Shown here: piece by piece, positions 31,620 to 57,596 of the stretch | How the letters are laid out: every line of letters begins with the position of its first letter | How positions within the stretch are numbered: position 1 is the stretch's first letter | From: Elgaria multicarinata webbii | Taxonomy: Eukaryota; Chordata; Lepidosauria; Squamata; Anguidae | DNA length: 64,000 nt | NCBI RefSeq assembly: GCF_023053635.1 | Contig: NC_086179.1 | Coordinates: 3,238,001-3,302,000 of the forward strand | Reading direction: 5' to 3' | The notes under the pieces: generated by a model | Databases searched by the model: none | Told to the model about the DNA's origin: nothing | What the model saw: only the letters and a program-made list of their open reading frames with translations | Program-made: the position numbers and the translations under genes

Positions 31620-34205
31620 AAAACCCTCCTAAAAACGGTGGGCCATGTGATTCAGTTTCTTTCACCACCAGCTTTATATCCGTTTTAATAATTAGAAGAT
31701 TGTGCAAAGAAGGAACACACCAGGCTATGGGGGGGGAAGTCAGATGGACACTGCAGGATGTCCCGATCCAGACAGAACTCTCCACCGGCAATCAACTCTG
31801 ATTTTTTTCCCCGCAGCGGGATGGTTTTCACGCATACCTGCACAGCACGACAGCGGGCTGAAACTTTGGCTCACCAGTGTTAAAAAGCAGAACCGTGGAT
31901 GGAGGCTCCCAAACGCACCTCCACCGGTAGCAGCCATACGCATGCAGAGGGGCTGCCCCAGATCACAAACGCCTCCTCACCCCACCCTCCGCAGTTCAGA
32001 TAAGCTGGAGACCAGTGCAGGCTGAATGTGGATATGGTGCTCTTGCTTAGGAGTGCAAAATGGGCATGTGGGAAGACGCTTGCATTGCAGACATGCCTTT
32101 AGTGTTCATAAAGTAATGGAAGCCAGGGGCACCAGCCCCCTATGAGTTCACTTCTCCTCCCCCTGACCTTCCAAAATTCTCTGGGGGCTGGCATCTACTG
32201 TTTGGAGGCCTCCCCGTTGGTGGGCTCCTCGTTCCACCAGCGTGCGTTTCCCTTCCTGGAAGAAACTTTACTGAAACCGGTACATTCGGCTGTTTTGCAG
32301 CCCAACATAAAGCCATGCTCAGGACTGCTAACATCTGCACTACACACAAATCTTCAGAAATCCTGGACAGAGTGCTCGGTTTGTATTTATAAAAGTGTCT
32401 TTCCTATTCATTGTTATCAAGTTACTTTAAAAAAAAAAGTTTTTATGAAATTAACAGGGATAGATAGTGTTACAAGCATTCAATCCTTGAAGTCATCACG
32501 GTTCAAAGGAAACAGAAATTCTTACCAAACAACTCATGATTATTAAAGGTTAGTGGGCCAGAGGGAGGGGCTGGCTTTTAGTGTTCAAGGGGCCAACACA
32601 GAGAGGCACCTCAAAGGAATAATCCCCAGGAAACAGCTCACACCAAAGCCTTTGCTGAGATAGAAACAGAAATACTGATCACGTTCCTGGTGGGTTGAAG
32701 CCGAAGAGCTGCACACAGAACCCCTGGTTTAGCTCAGTTCCACATTTGACACCCACCTTGTCAGCCCAGCAACAAGGCAAAAGCAACCCAATGGTTATGC
32801 AAACTGGCACTAAAAATGGAAAATTGATGGGAGCTGCAATCCAGGGTATTTGGCCCTCAAATAAGGGAGTTACAGGATGAAGTCAGAACCTGCGCCATGA
32901 CATCCTGGTACCCAGGAGCAGGAGGGGGCGTGATTGGACTTTTGAGGTAAGGATAAGGCCGTCCCTGACAGACTAGGCAGCTGGGGGCTTAAACCCACCA
33001 AGAGAGCAGGAACTTAATACTGAACTGCTGCTGAATCAACCAGATATGCCTCCAGGAAAAGCAGCTCTCCACGTTAGTTTAGATGCAAGTTTTTGCACTG
33101 GGAAAATTCCCCGTCAACTGGGAAACCTATTTGGTTTTTTAAAGATCAAGGCACTTCAAAAATGCAGGATGTCTGGGTGTGTTTAACTGCCCCTGCTATT
33201 CTGCTGGTCCTCAGCACCCACACAGCACCTGGCCACTGTCTAGTGTCTTGAGGAACCAGGTGTAGGTCAGGCGCTTGCTGTTTCAAGGACATCGTCCCAA
33301 ATCCACCTCATTCTCCCGGTTTCAAACTACAGGTTATGAGCAGCATTGTTAATCTGGAGAAGGAACGGCGAAGGCCTTTGGCTTTCCTGACACGCGAAGA
33401 TCCAGGGGAAATGCCCTGAACAGAGGGCTGCAGCAGCACTGGCCAAACCACGCCCGTTCCTGCACACTTCTAGAACAGATGCCATTTGCAGGGGGGGCTT
33501 AATGCAGTTGACTACAAGGGCAGCAGAAGCCCCAAGAATGAATGTTCGGGGGAGAAGCAGATGCCGTCTCTCCTGTTGTTAAAGGCTCCCAAACACGCAG
33601 CCTTGGCCAAACGTTCCTGACTATTCAGAGCTGGGAGGTGGATGCTGGAGGAATCGCCTGCACTGAAAAGGTGGACAAGAACAGGCTAGGATTGGAACTA
33701 GAAGCTGGGCTCTGCTGGGCTCCACAGGCTAGGCTGAAGGCGAAGAACAAAACCTCAAGGCACAGCGGCCTTTACGTTTCCTCGGCCCTCCTTGTTCTCT
33801 GGCATTTTGCGGCTAAACGCAAAGGCGCCCAAAAGGGGGAGGGGGGGTCGCATGAGGGGAGAGCTAGTGCTGCTCTGGGGCTTAACGTTCCAGGATATGC
33901 CTTCTTCATCTCACGCGGAACAGAAATAATACAAAAATAAACAGAACTTGTTAGACGTAAAACAACATGCAAATCTATAAAACAGTAAAACCCACCCGTT
34001 GCAAACTGAAAGTTGCTTTTCAGAACACTGAGCTCCCATCCCTCTGGGAACAAGAAATAAAGCGAGGACGGGAGGTTGTCGGGTTTTTCCACGTTGTTGC
34101 TTGAAAATGCCAGTCTTGGTAGTGAGAGTTTTTGTTACTCCAGAAACCGTAAAAAATAATTACTATTTTCTTTTTTTCTTTTCTTAAGAAAGAGGGTTCT
34201 GAGGC
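31620..34205 (-). other. CALU: Probable CALU 3' UTR
   Basis: Between the CALU stop and the poly(A) candidate at 31532 there is largely repeat-free sequence and no LINE or clear MITE. That fits a long conserved 3' UTR. The boundaries are inferred. Confidence 0.45.
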
Positions 34206-47297
<13,092 letters not shown>

Positions 47298-47649
47298 CTT
47301 GGGAAATCGAAAGCGTAGCAGCAGTTAGCTTGATTTAACTCGAAGCACTAACACCTCAGCCCTTTCAGGCTGCCCCCGGAGATTGTCAAACACATCTCAC
47401 AGCCATCCCTTCCCCGAGATGCTTCCAAGTGGAAAGTAAGTACATTAGCTCTATAATTACCCGGTTGACTGTAATTTTACAAGGCACCACTAGTCTTAAT
47501 TAACAAGAAGTGACAGGGATTGAAAACAGCATGTGGAATGTGCCCAGATGACCTCTGGGCCTATCATTTTCTGATGCATCCAGAAACTGCCATACAAGCA
47601 TTAAGAAGTAGTGGGGCACACATCTGCCCCACACCAATATGCGGGATTA

Positions 47650-47690
47650 AGCAGAGTTGGAAGGGGCCTACAAGGCCATCGAGTCCAACG
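47650..47690 (-). mobile_element. Short CR1 fragment
   Basis: GCAGAGTTGGAAGGGGCCTA and ACAAGGCCATCGAGTCCAAC only, about 40 bases. Confidence 0.7.
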
Positions 47691-47987
47691 GACTAAGCCA
47701 CCCTTCTGCAAATGCGCTGTTCTGTAGCTGCAATGACAGACAGGCCTTCACACTCCCCACCCCCACAAGAACTGGAGACGTAACTTATTGCCTATACTTA
47801 GAATTAGTAAAGTGCGGCCCAAGATGTGGCCATTTCCTTCCAATCAACGTGAAATTCACTCACCACACATCCTGCCTCTTTGAAGGTCCTCACGACCAGA
47901 GCCCCAGAGACTCCAAAGGCTCCCTAAGTTCATCCATCCCTTCACTGCCAACTGTACACAAGGTCCCAGATGAAGTTTCTTTAAGGC

Positions 47988-48070
47988 AGGGACGGGGAAC
48001 GTGCAGCCTTCTATGTCGTTGAATCGCAACTCCCACCATCCCTCAACATTGGCTATGTTGGCTAGGGCTG
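47988..48070. mobile_element. Decayed hAT-type MITE
   Basis: GGCAGGGACGGGGAACGTGC, then TTGAATCGCAACTCCCACCA and GGCTATGTTGGCTAGGGCTG. One arm is lost. Confidence 0.5.
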
Positions 48071-48179
48071 ACAGCATAGGGACCGCCTCACTCTTTCTAT
48101 CCCTGCCCATTCTCTGTGATCGTCAGAGGCGGCACATCTGAGGGTGCCACATGCCCTGGAAGTTTGCATTTGATGTTGC

Positions 48180-48891
48180 AGCCCCCAATCCTTGGAACAC
48201 TTTACCAATTGGTATTAGACAGACCCCCACAGTTCTGAATCTCAGACATGAAGCTCAGTTCTGAATCTGACAGAATACCGGGCTCAAGTTAAAGGAAGCC
48301 AGATTCCGGCTGGACATCAGGAAAAACTTCCTGACTGTTAGAGCAGTACGACAATGGAACCAGTTGCCTGGTGAGGTTGTGGGCTCTCCCACACTAGGGC
48401 CTTCAAGAGGCAGCTGGACAACCATCTGTCAGGGATGCTTTAGGGTGGATTCCTGCATGGAGCAGGGGGTTGGACTCGAGGGCCTTGTAGGCCCCTTCCA
48501 ACTCTGCTATTCTATGATTCTATGATCTTCTTAAAACTCACCTCTTTACAGAGGTTTGCCCTGAAGTTATACTTCCCTTGCTGGGCTTCGTCCATTTTCT
48601 TCTGCTGCCCCTTACACCTGGAACGCTCTTCCAGAACATTTGAGAACTACAAGTTCAATCGCAGCTTTTAAAGCTCAGCTAAAAACTTTTCTTTTTCCTA
48701 AAGCTTTTAAAACTTGATTTTGTTCTGACTTTATACTGCTAGTTTTACCCTACCCTGTGCCTGTTTGGTGCATTCTCTTCCCCTCCTTATTGTTTTATTA
48801 TGATTTTATTAGAATGTAAGCCTATGCGGCAGGGTCTTGCTATTTACTGTTTTACTCTGTACAGCACCATGTACATTGATGGAGCTATATA

Positions 48892-48939
<48 letters not shown>

Positions 48940-48940
48940 C
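48180..48940 (+). mobile_element. L2-type LINE ends with CR1 inserted
   Basis: 48180-48256 and 48528-48570 look like one old L2 tail. A plus-strand CR1 3' end occupies 48258-48527. A second L2 tail at 48570-48940 matches the end of the copy at 35560-36905, including TTAGAATGTAAGCCTATGCG, the (AAT)n tail and CTTCGTCCATTTTCTTCTGC. Confidence 0.75.
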
Positions 48941-48949
48941 TGCATCTTG

Positions 48950-49740
48950 TCTTCCTATTCCTTGTTCTAAGCCCAAAACTTTTCCCCAATTCAGACTGGC
49001 CTTTGATCTCCAGAGGGCATGTTGCTTTTCAACATTTTATTGATGACACCTTCATTCACCCTGAAGATGGGATAGGAATTCCTTGAACATGCCATGACAT
49101 CATAGACGCTCCACCAATGGATGGTTGATCGTACTTTCTTAAGACTTGGGAAAGCATTTAGCACAAGTTAGTCAGCCCTTTTGGAATTCAATGCAGATAC
49201 AGTTCTGTATCCTTTTTAGGCTTACGCCTTGCACACCATTTTTTTTTTATTTACAATATTAATCAGCCAGAGCTTTTTAAAGTCCTAGCTGGAAATAAAG
49301 ATATGATTTGTCGTTAAAGACATTAAAACAGTTTTTATTGGTATCACATTAAAGAAAATGTAGTGTAACACAAAAACTATTGAGTTACATTGGACCCAAC
49401 AATGTCAACAGAGAAAGCAAAACAGAAACAACAAAATGTCCGAGAGAAATACTGGACTTGGAGTAAATAAAGGAAAGGACCCAACGTAGCCCAACAGAGA
49501 GTGTTTGGTTTTTTTTAGAAATCCAAGAGAGAGTTACTAATAAAATAAGACTGAAAATCCCTGTTGCAAGTTTTCTAACTTGGAGCAGAATTAATCCCTT
49601 GTGTAAAATTTACCCCTGGGCTCAAAAGGACCTCTAGAGAGTGTTTTATAATTATTTTTCTTTAAAACAGGAATGTTGAGTTGTGGTTGCTGTTACAAAA
49701 ACAAACATCTACTCCAGTGTTCGTGAAGTTGCATAACCCA
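48950..49740. other. CALU intron 1, nothing recognised
   Basis: AT-rich intron sequence without a recognised gene or repeat. Confidence 0.45.
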
Positions 49741-49746
49741 CTATAA

Positions 49747-49877
49747 CAGCCTTCCTCAACCTGGGGCGCTCCAGATGTGTTGGACTGCATCTCCCAGAAT
49801 GCCCCAGCCAGCTGGCTGGGGCATTCTGGGAGTTGTAGTCCAACACATCTGGAGCGCCCCAGGTTGAGGGAAGGCTG
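49747..49877. mobile_element. hAT-type MITE, near-perfect 131-bp hairpin
   Basis: Ends CAGCCTTCCTCAACCTGG and CAGGTTGAGGGAAGGCTG, with only a few mismatches across the whole palindrome. An exact 8-bp duplication CACTATAA lies at 49739-49746 and 49878-49885. One of the youngest copies. Confidence 0.95.
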
Positions 49878-49889
49878 CACTATAACATA

Positions 49890-51480
49890 AAATACTATGT
49901 TATTTTGCCCTAATGTTTTAAAGTTGTTGCTTGGGCACTTAGAAGTTTCATTTCCCATTCATTTCAACCTGGGTACCCTGGGCCAGATAGCTTAGCAAGT
50001 TAAATGTTTGTTTTTAATTGAAAAGAGAGGCAGCGAAGATACACCACACTTGACCCCATCATTCTAGGGGAGCACATGAAGTGGTTCATGCTTCCTAATA
50101 AAGTTTGACAACTATTTCAAACATGTTGGGCTCCACATAAACCCACGGGACTGGGAGGGTTGCCTTCGGGGACATTATGAAATTCCAATTCCACGCTGAA
50201 GATGAGCACCAATAAAATAAGAATATTGCTGTTACAACACCTACAGCAGTTGTTGTTGATTTTAAAAAAGAAGGTAAGTTTCCTTTTGAGAAGAATGAGG
50301 AGGGGGAATATTCCAAGTGTCTTCCTACCAACTACAAATTACCCCAAATACTCCAGCAATATATACTTTGCTCACCAGGATGGAATTTTAACGACTTTGA
50401 GTGTAAAATGAGATGAGACAAAGACAAACAATTTCTCTTGGGAGAGTTCACACCCCAACCCACACAGAGGGAAAGCACATCACAAGGAAGAGGTGGAAAG
50501 AAACAGAGTCACCAAGCTGCCTGAGGCCTTAAGACCCCCACAAACAACGTCCCCTTGCCCCAGCATCATATATACTCTGTGTACGCACCGCACCATGCCT
50601 GAAAGGGCTCTTTGCAATGTGCATTCCAGCAGCGAGGACTGACTATTAATAGCCCCTCCACTCCCTCCAATGGCTGCTTAGTGAGCTCTGCACAGGCCCC
50701 ATGGCTTCCTAGCCCCCACTTTCCGAATGGAGCCACCGCAACACCTAATGAAAGGCTCCTGCCAGCTGAATCAGGAATTCATGCTGGGGGTAGGTGGGCT
50801 TGTGGAAGCTTGAACTGTGCCCTCTGCATTACACAACACAATACAGACCTTCTTTTTAGGGAGGGTCATAGGACACCCCCTCCCACAATAAACAAATGCA
50901 TGAGGGGGGTTGCAGGGTTATGGGGGCTAGTCCTGCCCCCACCAGAACCTCAGCCCCCATTGCCTAGATAGGAAATGCTTCCCAACTGTCTGCATGTTCC
51001 AACAGGGTAGGGTAGTTTCTCCACGTAAATTTTGGATGGCCTTTATGGGCTGGCATGAAGAGCACTTTATGGCTCGAAACTCTTCCCAATCAATACAATA
51101 TTCCACTTGTTTTCTGTTTCTTTTTCGGTGAACTAATTGGGACAAGAGAAGGTTGGCTACCGCAGCAGCAAACACACACACAAAAAGAGCGGAGTGTTGC
51201 CATTCACACTTCCCAGTAAAGCCCTCAAGCACTCATTTGCTTCCTGATATAATTCCTGTGTTAGAAAAACAGATATTTTATAACCCTGGTGAACACCCTG
51301 AAGACCAGAGGAATGGGGGAAGGGAGCATGGAGGGTCAAACGACCCACCACTACAATGGCATGGCAACAAAACAGGCTGTGTTCCCCTAAATCTACTTGA
51401 AATGGTGGGTCAGAAAGATCCCTCAGTAGCGCCACCCAATCGCCTTTTCTGACAAAGCAGACAGAGGAGGATGGGAAAGC
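49890..51480. other. CALU intron 1, nothing recognised
   Basis: No gene or known repeat recognised. Confidence 0.45.
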
Positions 51481-51484
51481 CTAG

Positions 51485-51610
51485 GGCAGTGATAGACAAC
51501 CTGGGCCCCTCCACATGTTTTGGACTACAACTCCTATAAGCCCCAGCCAGCATGAACAATGGTCAGGGATTATGGGATTTGTATTCCAAAACATCTGAAA
51601 GGAACTAGGC
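51485..51610. mobile_element. Decayed hAT-type MITE
   Basis: CAGTGATAGACAACCTGGGC and TTTTGGACTACAACTCCTAT are mirrored by GGGATTTGTATTCCAAAACA. Confidence 0.7.
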
Positions 51611-51711
51611 TGTGTACAAAGCTCCATCTCACCCTTTTATCAAGCTGCTTCAAGAAATACAGAAAGGGTTATGGCAGAGACAACCAGGGAACTAAATAGC
51701 AACCCTTAGAG

Positions 51712-51790
51712 CAGCCTTCCTCAACCTGGGGTGCTCCAGATGTGTTGGACTACAACTCCCAGAATGCCCCAGGCTGGGGAAGGCTGCCTT
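51712..51790. mobile_element. hAT-type MITE (CAGCCTTCC), deleted right arm
   Basis: The left arm of the 27963 family is intact, through CCCAGAATGCCCCAGG. It is then joined straight to the terminal GGGGAAGGCTG, so most of the right arm has been lost. Confidence 0.8.
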
Positions 51791-51799
51791 AGAGGGATG

Positions 51800-53080
51800 T
51801 AGTATGTACTCTTCCCCCACACCAGCAGTTACCAATTCCGACTTCATATAGCAATTGCAATAATGTGCCCTTCTGTTTAAATATCCCAGTTTAACTCCCA
51901 CCCCCCAAAATCCATGGCTGCTAAACTCTACTTCTTTGGGAACCTAATATGCTACAACCCTTTGCAGGCTTCCAGATATGACTAGATGCCACACTTTGAC
52001 AGTTTTGCTTTAAAACAAGCAGGACTCACAATGGGCTGGTTTGTACAATCATCACGGGTTATTTGAGGGTTGTTTCCCCCTCTAAAAAGCTGTGCTGCCC
52101 AGGTTCAAATGACCCAACAAGCCATGCCCAGGGTGGATGTTTAGGCAAATGGCGCCTGGCACGCATCGCGGCTTAAACAAACCACCACGTCTTCAGCGTG
52201 GTGATCATGCAAACCAGGTCTATGATTCCAAAAGCCAATGCAAATACTCACATTACAGATTAGCAAATTAAAATCTCTCTTTAAAAAGTACAGTTCTGTT
52301 GACTTATACTAGGACTGCATGCAACCTGTGGTTCTGTTACACAAACACGATTCATTTCTAATTAAAGTTTATATACTCTGGTTTGTTTGAGAAGAGATTA
52401 GACTGCCTAGTCTCAAATTGTCAGCACACATTGATAAAGTCAATATCAATATTAGTCAGAAAAAGATACCGTTAAAAATAGAAGTCCAGAAGCAGGTTTT
52501 AAAAACAAAAAGTGTATGGAGAACAGCTGGTTAAGACCCTCAAAACCAAGGAATTTGGGTAATCAGGAAGCAGGTCTCCCACACCTGCAGAGCAGCAAAA
52601 TAAATTCTACAAAATATGCAGATGTTAGATTTCGATTACTTTGGCACAGAATATTAACTTTGTTTTAAGAGCACAGCATATGTACATATTGTCCTTGATT
52701 CCAGAATGCGCGGGAGGAGGTTGCAACTCAAACCAACAAGACTTTTGTAACACTCATTGGAAAGGACAAGAGGAAACATTCCAAATACTCCTGTTTACTC
52801 AACCCTGCCTTGATAAGCTATCAAGCCTATACAACTTCACTTGCTCCCTGAATAAGCTGGGCTCTATGATCACCCCCTTACATTACACAACACCGTTTGT
52901 GTGTCCCCAAACGCTGTTCTGTAGATCTTCTTTGGCCTTCTTCATGCCACATACTTTCCCTGGGCAGTAATCAGAGCTGATCTTGATAATTGAGCCAACT
53001 TTCCACCTGAACTGGTAAACACTTCCTAAAAGTTAGGAGTCGGCCAAAAGGACCTTTGTGACTTTCTCAGCTACCAGAAG
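51800..53080. other. CALU intron 1; decayed fold-back near 52040-52215
   Basis: GGGCTGGTTTGTACAATCAT at 52034 is partly mirrored by GATCATGCAAACCAGGTC at 52203. The rest is unrecognised. Confidence 0.45.
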
Positions 53081-53087
53081 CATGAAT

Positions 53088-53655
53088 GAGTTACTTTCAT
53101 GCCCCTGTGAGGAAAGGTTACATCAACTGGGATTGTTTAACTTGGAAAAAAGGAGGCGAAGGGGAGACGTGATAGAGGTGTACAAAATTATGCATGGTGT
53201 GGAGAACGTGGAGCGGGAGACATTTTGCTCCCTCTCTCAAAATACTAGAACCCAACGGGGTCACCCCATGAAGCTGATGGGCGGGAGATCCAGGATAAAT
53301 AAAAGGAAGGACTTCTTCACACAGCGCAGAGTTAAATTATGGAACTCGCTACCACAAGATGTAGGGATGGCCACCAATTTGGATGGCTTTAAAAGGGGGT
53401 TGGATAAATAAATTCCTGGCGGCGAAGGCTATCAAGGGTTACTAGCCCTGAGGGATGTGTGCTATCTCCAGTATTCGAGGCAGTAAGCCTGTGTGCACCA
53501 GTTGCTGGGGAACATGGGTGGGAGGGTGCTGTTGCACCATGTCTTGCTTGTTCAACCCTGGCCGATGGCTGGTTGGCCACTGTGCGAACAGAGTGCTGGA
53601 CTAGATGGACCCTTGGTCTGATCCAGCATCAGGGCACTTCTTATGTTCTCTTCTC
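53088..53655 (+). mobile_element. CR1-clade (L3-like) LINE 3' portion
   Basis: An open frame (53058-53411) encodes CEERLHQLGLFNLEKRRRRG, DVIEVYKIMHGVENV and RSRINKRKDFFTQRRVKLWN. The 3' UTR includes GGACTAGATGGACCCTTGGT and ends GGCACTTCTTATGTTCT. It is distinct from the main CR1 family here; relatives are at 24285-24615 and 63835-64000. Confidence 0.85.
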
Positions 53656-53712
53656 ACTTAATTTATTGGTGCACTTCTTGAAAAGCGAAGTGAACCGTTG
53701 GCATCACCTGGG

Positions 53713-53905
53713 GCAACTTTCCCCAACCTGGCACCCTCCAGATGTGTTGGGACTATACCAGGGGCAGCTTTCCCCAGCGTCCCCAGGCACGCTCCCAGTT
53801 GAACAGCAATATCGGCAAGGCAGGTGCGAGTTGTAACCCATATGGAGGGCATCCAGTTGGGAGTTTGGGCTGGCAGGGAATGATGGGAGTTGTAGTCCAA
53901 CACAT
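53713..53905. mobile_element. hAT-type MITE (CAGCCTTCC family) with internal gain
   Basis: CTTTCCCCAACCTGGCACCC to GATGGGAGTTGTAGTCCAAC. Extra sequence with a second GCAGCTTTCCCCAGC lies in the middle. Confidence 0.65.
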
Positions 53906-54180
53906 ATAGAAACCAACCCACTGGGCGGCCAGGCTAGTGAAGGGTGCTGAGAACTGTTGCTCCCTCAACTCCCTCAAAAAAACTGCCAGTGTTTTTCTGG
54001 TTCCTTTGTTTTTAAATCAAACAATTTTAATTCGCTTTATAAATCTTTCTTTCTTTCACTGTTTATACCTATGCTCACCGCTCTGGAATCTGTGTTAGAT
54101 AACTGAGCGGTATATAAATATTGTAAATAATAATAAGTGTTGGACTACAAGTTGGGAGGAGGACAAGCTAGCAGGTTGAT

Positions 54181-54819
54181 TAGGGTGACCATGTGAAAAG
54201 GAGGGCAGGGCTCCTGTATCTTTAACAGTTGCATAGAAAAGGGAATTTCAGCAGGTGTCGTTTGTATATATGGAGAACCTGGTGAAATTCCCTCTTCATC
54301 ACAACAGTTAAAGCTGCAGGAGCTATACTAGAGTGACCAGATTTAAAAGAGGGCAGGGCTCCTGCAGCTTTTACCGTTGTGATGAAGAGGAAATTTCCCC
54401 AGGTTCCCCATATATACAAAGGACACGTGCTGAAATCCCCTTTTCAATGCTTAAAAGGTTGTCACACAGAGGAGGGCCAGGATCTCTTCTCGATCCTCCC
54501 AGAGTGCAGGACACGGAATAACGGGCTCAAGTTAAAGGAAGCCAGATTCCGGCTGGACATCAGGAAAAACTTCCTGAGTGTTAGAGCAGTGCGACGGTGG
54601 AATCAGTTACCTAGGGAGGTTGTGGGCTCTCCCACACTAGAGGCCTACAAGAGGCAGCTGGACAACCATCGGTCAGGGATGCTTTAGGGTGGATTCCTGC
54701 ATTGAGCAGGGGGTTGGACTCGATGGCCTTGTAGGCCCCTTCCAGCTCTGCTATTCTATGATTCTATGCAACTGTAAAAGACACGGGAGCCCGGTCCTCC
54801 TTTCCATAGGGTCACCCTA
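54181..54819. mobile_element. hAT fold-back MITE carrying a CR1
   Basis: Ends TAGGGTGACCATGTGAAAAG and CATAGGGTCACCCTA. An exact 8-bp duplication AGGTTGAT lies at 54173-54180 and 54820-54827. The right arm is interrupted by CR1 at 54446-54768. Confidence 0.9.
54446..54768 (+). mobile_element. CR1 LINE 3' fragment inside MITE
   Basis: TTAAAAGGTTGTCACACAGA to TGCTATTCTATGATTCTATG on plus. It postdates the MITE. Confidence 0.9.
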
Positions 54820-55333
54820 AGGTTGATAGGAGTTGTAGTCCCAACACACAGGGAAGCCGGGCTGGTGGTGGGAGGAGGAGGAGGAGGAGCTCGGGAGGCC
54901 AGGCCGGCGCGGGGCTGATGGGCGGTGTAGTCCAGCACACCAGCTGGGAGTGATGGGCGTTGTAGTCCAACATCTTCAGAGTGCCAAACGTGGCTGGCAT
55001 TTCGCCCAGACAATGAAAAGCTCCGTTTTTCGAAGAAGAATAGCGCCTTTTGGGAGGAGGAGGAGGAGGAGGAGGAGGAGGAGGAGGAGGCGGCCCTTCG
55101 TCGGGGGCTTTTCCTCTGAGGGGAGGCGGCCGAGGCGGCCCAGGGCCCGAGGCGCGGCCGGAGGCGTGGGCCAGAGGCTTCCTGGCTGGGCCCCCAGCCA
55201 GCCCGGATACGGCGGCCCTGCTCGTGAGGTGGAGGAGGAGGAGGAGGAGGAGGAGGACGACGACGGCGAGCTTCCCGCCTCCCCCCTTTGCCTGCCCCCC
55301 TCCCCCGCCCCCCCCCGGGGTGAACCCACGTAC

Positions 55334-55530
55334 CGTCCACGACAACGGCGGTAGAAGCAGCAGCAGCCGGGAGAACCAAGGAGGACGGGAAAGGGGAGGA
55401 GCCGCGCAGGCGCAGCAGGGCCAGGCGCGAGGCGGGCTGCTGTCACTCCGGAAGCCTCGGCCAGCGGCTGGCCGGCGAAAGGGCGGGAACTCCCGCCCCC
55501 CGAGTGGTCGGGGGGAGGGGGGAGGGGAGA
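55334..55530 (-). other. CALU: Probable CALU non-coding exon 1
   Basis: Inferred 5' UTR exon on minus ending at 55334 before GTACGT. The upper limit is a guess from the TATA-like TTTTATAACC on minus near 55540. No coding potential is claimed. Confidence 0.4.
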
Positions 55531-55536
55531 AGCGGT

Positions 55537-55544
55537 TATAAAAG
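55537..55544 (+). promoter_or_regulatory. TATA box pointing away from CALU
   Basis: TATAAAAG on plus at the right side of the CpG island. A start about 30 bp downstream would make an RNA running into the satellite at 55883. No gene is recognised there. Confidence 0.45.
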
Positions 55545-55699
55545 CCACGTCCTTCGCCTCACGGCGCTCGCGGACGAGAGAGCCCTTGAGGGCGAGGCTG
55601 GGCTAGGCTAGGCGGGGCGAAGGCCGTGGCCTGGAGCCAGGTTTCGTGAGGCGAACGCCAAGAGCCGTTGCTGTGGCGTTCCAGTGACTCGCTGGAATT

Positions 55700-55807
55700 A
55701 ATTAAAATTAATTTTTATTTTTTAAAATTTTTAGTTCTATTTTTGTGAACCGCCCAGAGAGCTCCGGCTATTGGGCGGTATAGAAATGTAATAAATAAAT
55801 AAATAAA
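55700..55807 (+). mobile_element. L2-type LINE 3' tail
   Basis: AACCGCCCAGAGAGCTCCGG and TATTGGGCGGTATAGAAATG, followed by (AATA)n, 75 bp before the satellite. Confidence 0.8.
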
Positions 55808-55882
55808 TTCCATTCACCTCAACGGGTCTACTCTCCGTGTGGCTAAATCAGAAGACAAGCAAGGAGGCGCGGAGCAGTAAAT

Positions 55883-56018
55883 ACACACACACACACACAC
55901 AGAAAATCAGGAGAAGGCCTTGTCTACACACACACACACACACAGAAAATCACGAAAAGGCCTTGTCTACACACACACACACACACACACACAGAGAGAA
56001 AATCACGAAAAGGCCTTG

Positions 56019-56053
<35 letters not shown>

Positions 56054-56216
56054 AAAATCACGAAAAGGCCTTGTCTACACACACACACACACACAGAGAA
56101 AATCACGAAAAGGCCTTGTCTACACACACACACACACACACAGAAAATCACGAAAAGGCCTTGTCTACACACACACACACACACACACACACAGAGAAAA
56201 TCACGAAAAGGCCTTG

Positions 56217-56251
<35 letters not shown>

Positions 56252-56953
56252 AAAATCACGAAAAGGCCTTGTCTACACACACACACACACACAGAGAAAA
56301 TCACGAAAAGGCCTTGTCTACACACACACACACACACACACACACAGAGAAAATCACGAAAAGGCCTTGTCTACACACACACACACACACACACACACAG
56401 AGAAAATCACGAAAAGGCCTTGTCTACACACACACACACACACAGAGAAAATCACGAAAAGGCCTTGTCTACACACACACACACACACACACACAGAGAG
56501 AAAATCACGAAAAGGCCTTGTCTACACACACACACACACACACAGAGAAAATCACGAAAAGGCCTTGTCTACACACACACACACACACACACACACAGAG
56601 AAAATCACGAAAAGGCCTTGTCTACACACACACACACACACAGAGAAAATCACGAAAAGGCCTTGTCTACACACACACACACACACAGAGAAAATCACGA
56701 AAAGGCCTTGTCTACACACACACACACACACACACACAGAGAAAATCACGAAAAGGCCTTGTCTACACACACACACACACACAGAGAAAATCACGAAAAG
56801 GCCTTGTCTACACACACACACACACACACACACACAGAGAAAATCACGAAAAGGCCTTGTCTACACACACACACACACACAGAGAAAATCACGAAAAGGC
56901 CTTGTCTACACACACACACACACACACACAGAGAAAATCACGAAAAGGCCTTG

Positions 56954-56988
<35 letters not shown>

Positions 56989-57053
56989 AAAATCACGAAA
57001 AGGCCTTGTCTACACACACACACACACACAGAGAAAATCACGAAAAGGCCTTG

Positions 57054-57088
<35 letters not shown>

Positions 57089-57404
57089 AAAATCACGAAA
57101 AGGCCTTGTCTACACACACACACACACACAGAGAAAATCACGAAAAGGCCTTGTCTACACACACACACACACACACACACACAGAGAAAATCACGAAAAG
57201 GCCTTGTCTACACACACACACACACACACACACACAGAGAAAATCACGAAAAGGCCTTGTCTACACACACACACACACACAGAGAAAATCACGAAAAGGC
57301 CTTGTCTACACACACACACACACACACACACACAGAGAAAATCACGAAAAGGCCTTGTCTACACACACACACACACACACAGAGAAAATCACGAAAAGGC
57401 CTTG

Positions 57405-57441
<37 letters not shown>

Positions 57442-57559
57442 AAAATCACGAAAAGGCCTTGTCTACACACACACACACACACACACACACAGAGAAAATC
57501 ACGAAAAGGCCTTGTCTACACACACACACACACACAGAGAAAATCACGAAAAGGCCTTG

Positions 57560-57596
<37 letters not shown>

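Larger units (their letters stand above)
54880..55680. promoter_or_regulatory. CALU: CpG island, probable CALU promoter
   Basis: Very GC- and CpG-rich with (GGA)n runs at 55053-55091 and 55233-55262. On minus, GGACG|GTACGT at 55334/55333 is a good donor for a non-coding first exon joining the acceptor at 47298. On plus, TATAAAAG at 55537-55544 faces the other way. MITE arms border the left side (54830-54995). Confidence 0.6.

Noticed and set aside
54756-55548. Pro/Ser- or Gly/Arg-rich ORFs on both strands
   Set aside because: These are GC-rich CpG-island sequence and (GGA)n runs read in several frames, with no conserved domain.
56552-56833. Cys-Val-rich minus-strand ORFs in the satellite
   Set aside because: The same repeat read on the reverse strand; no coding signal.
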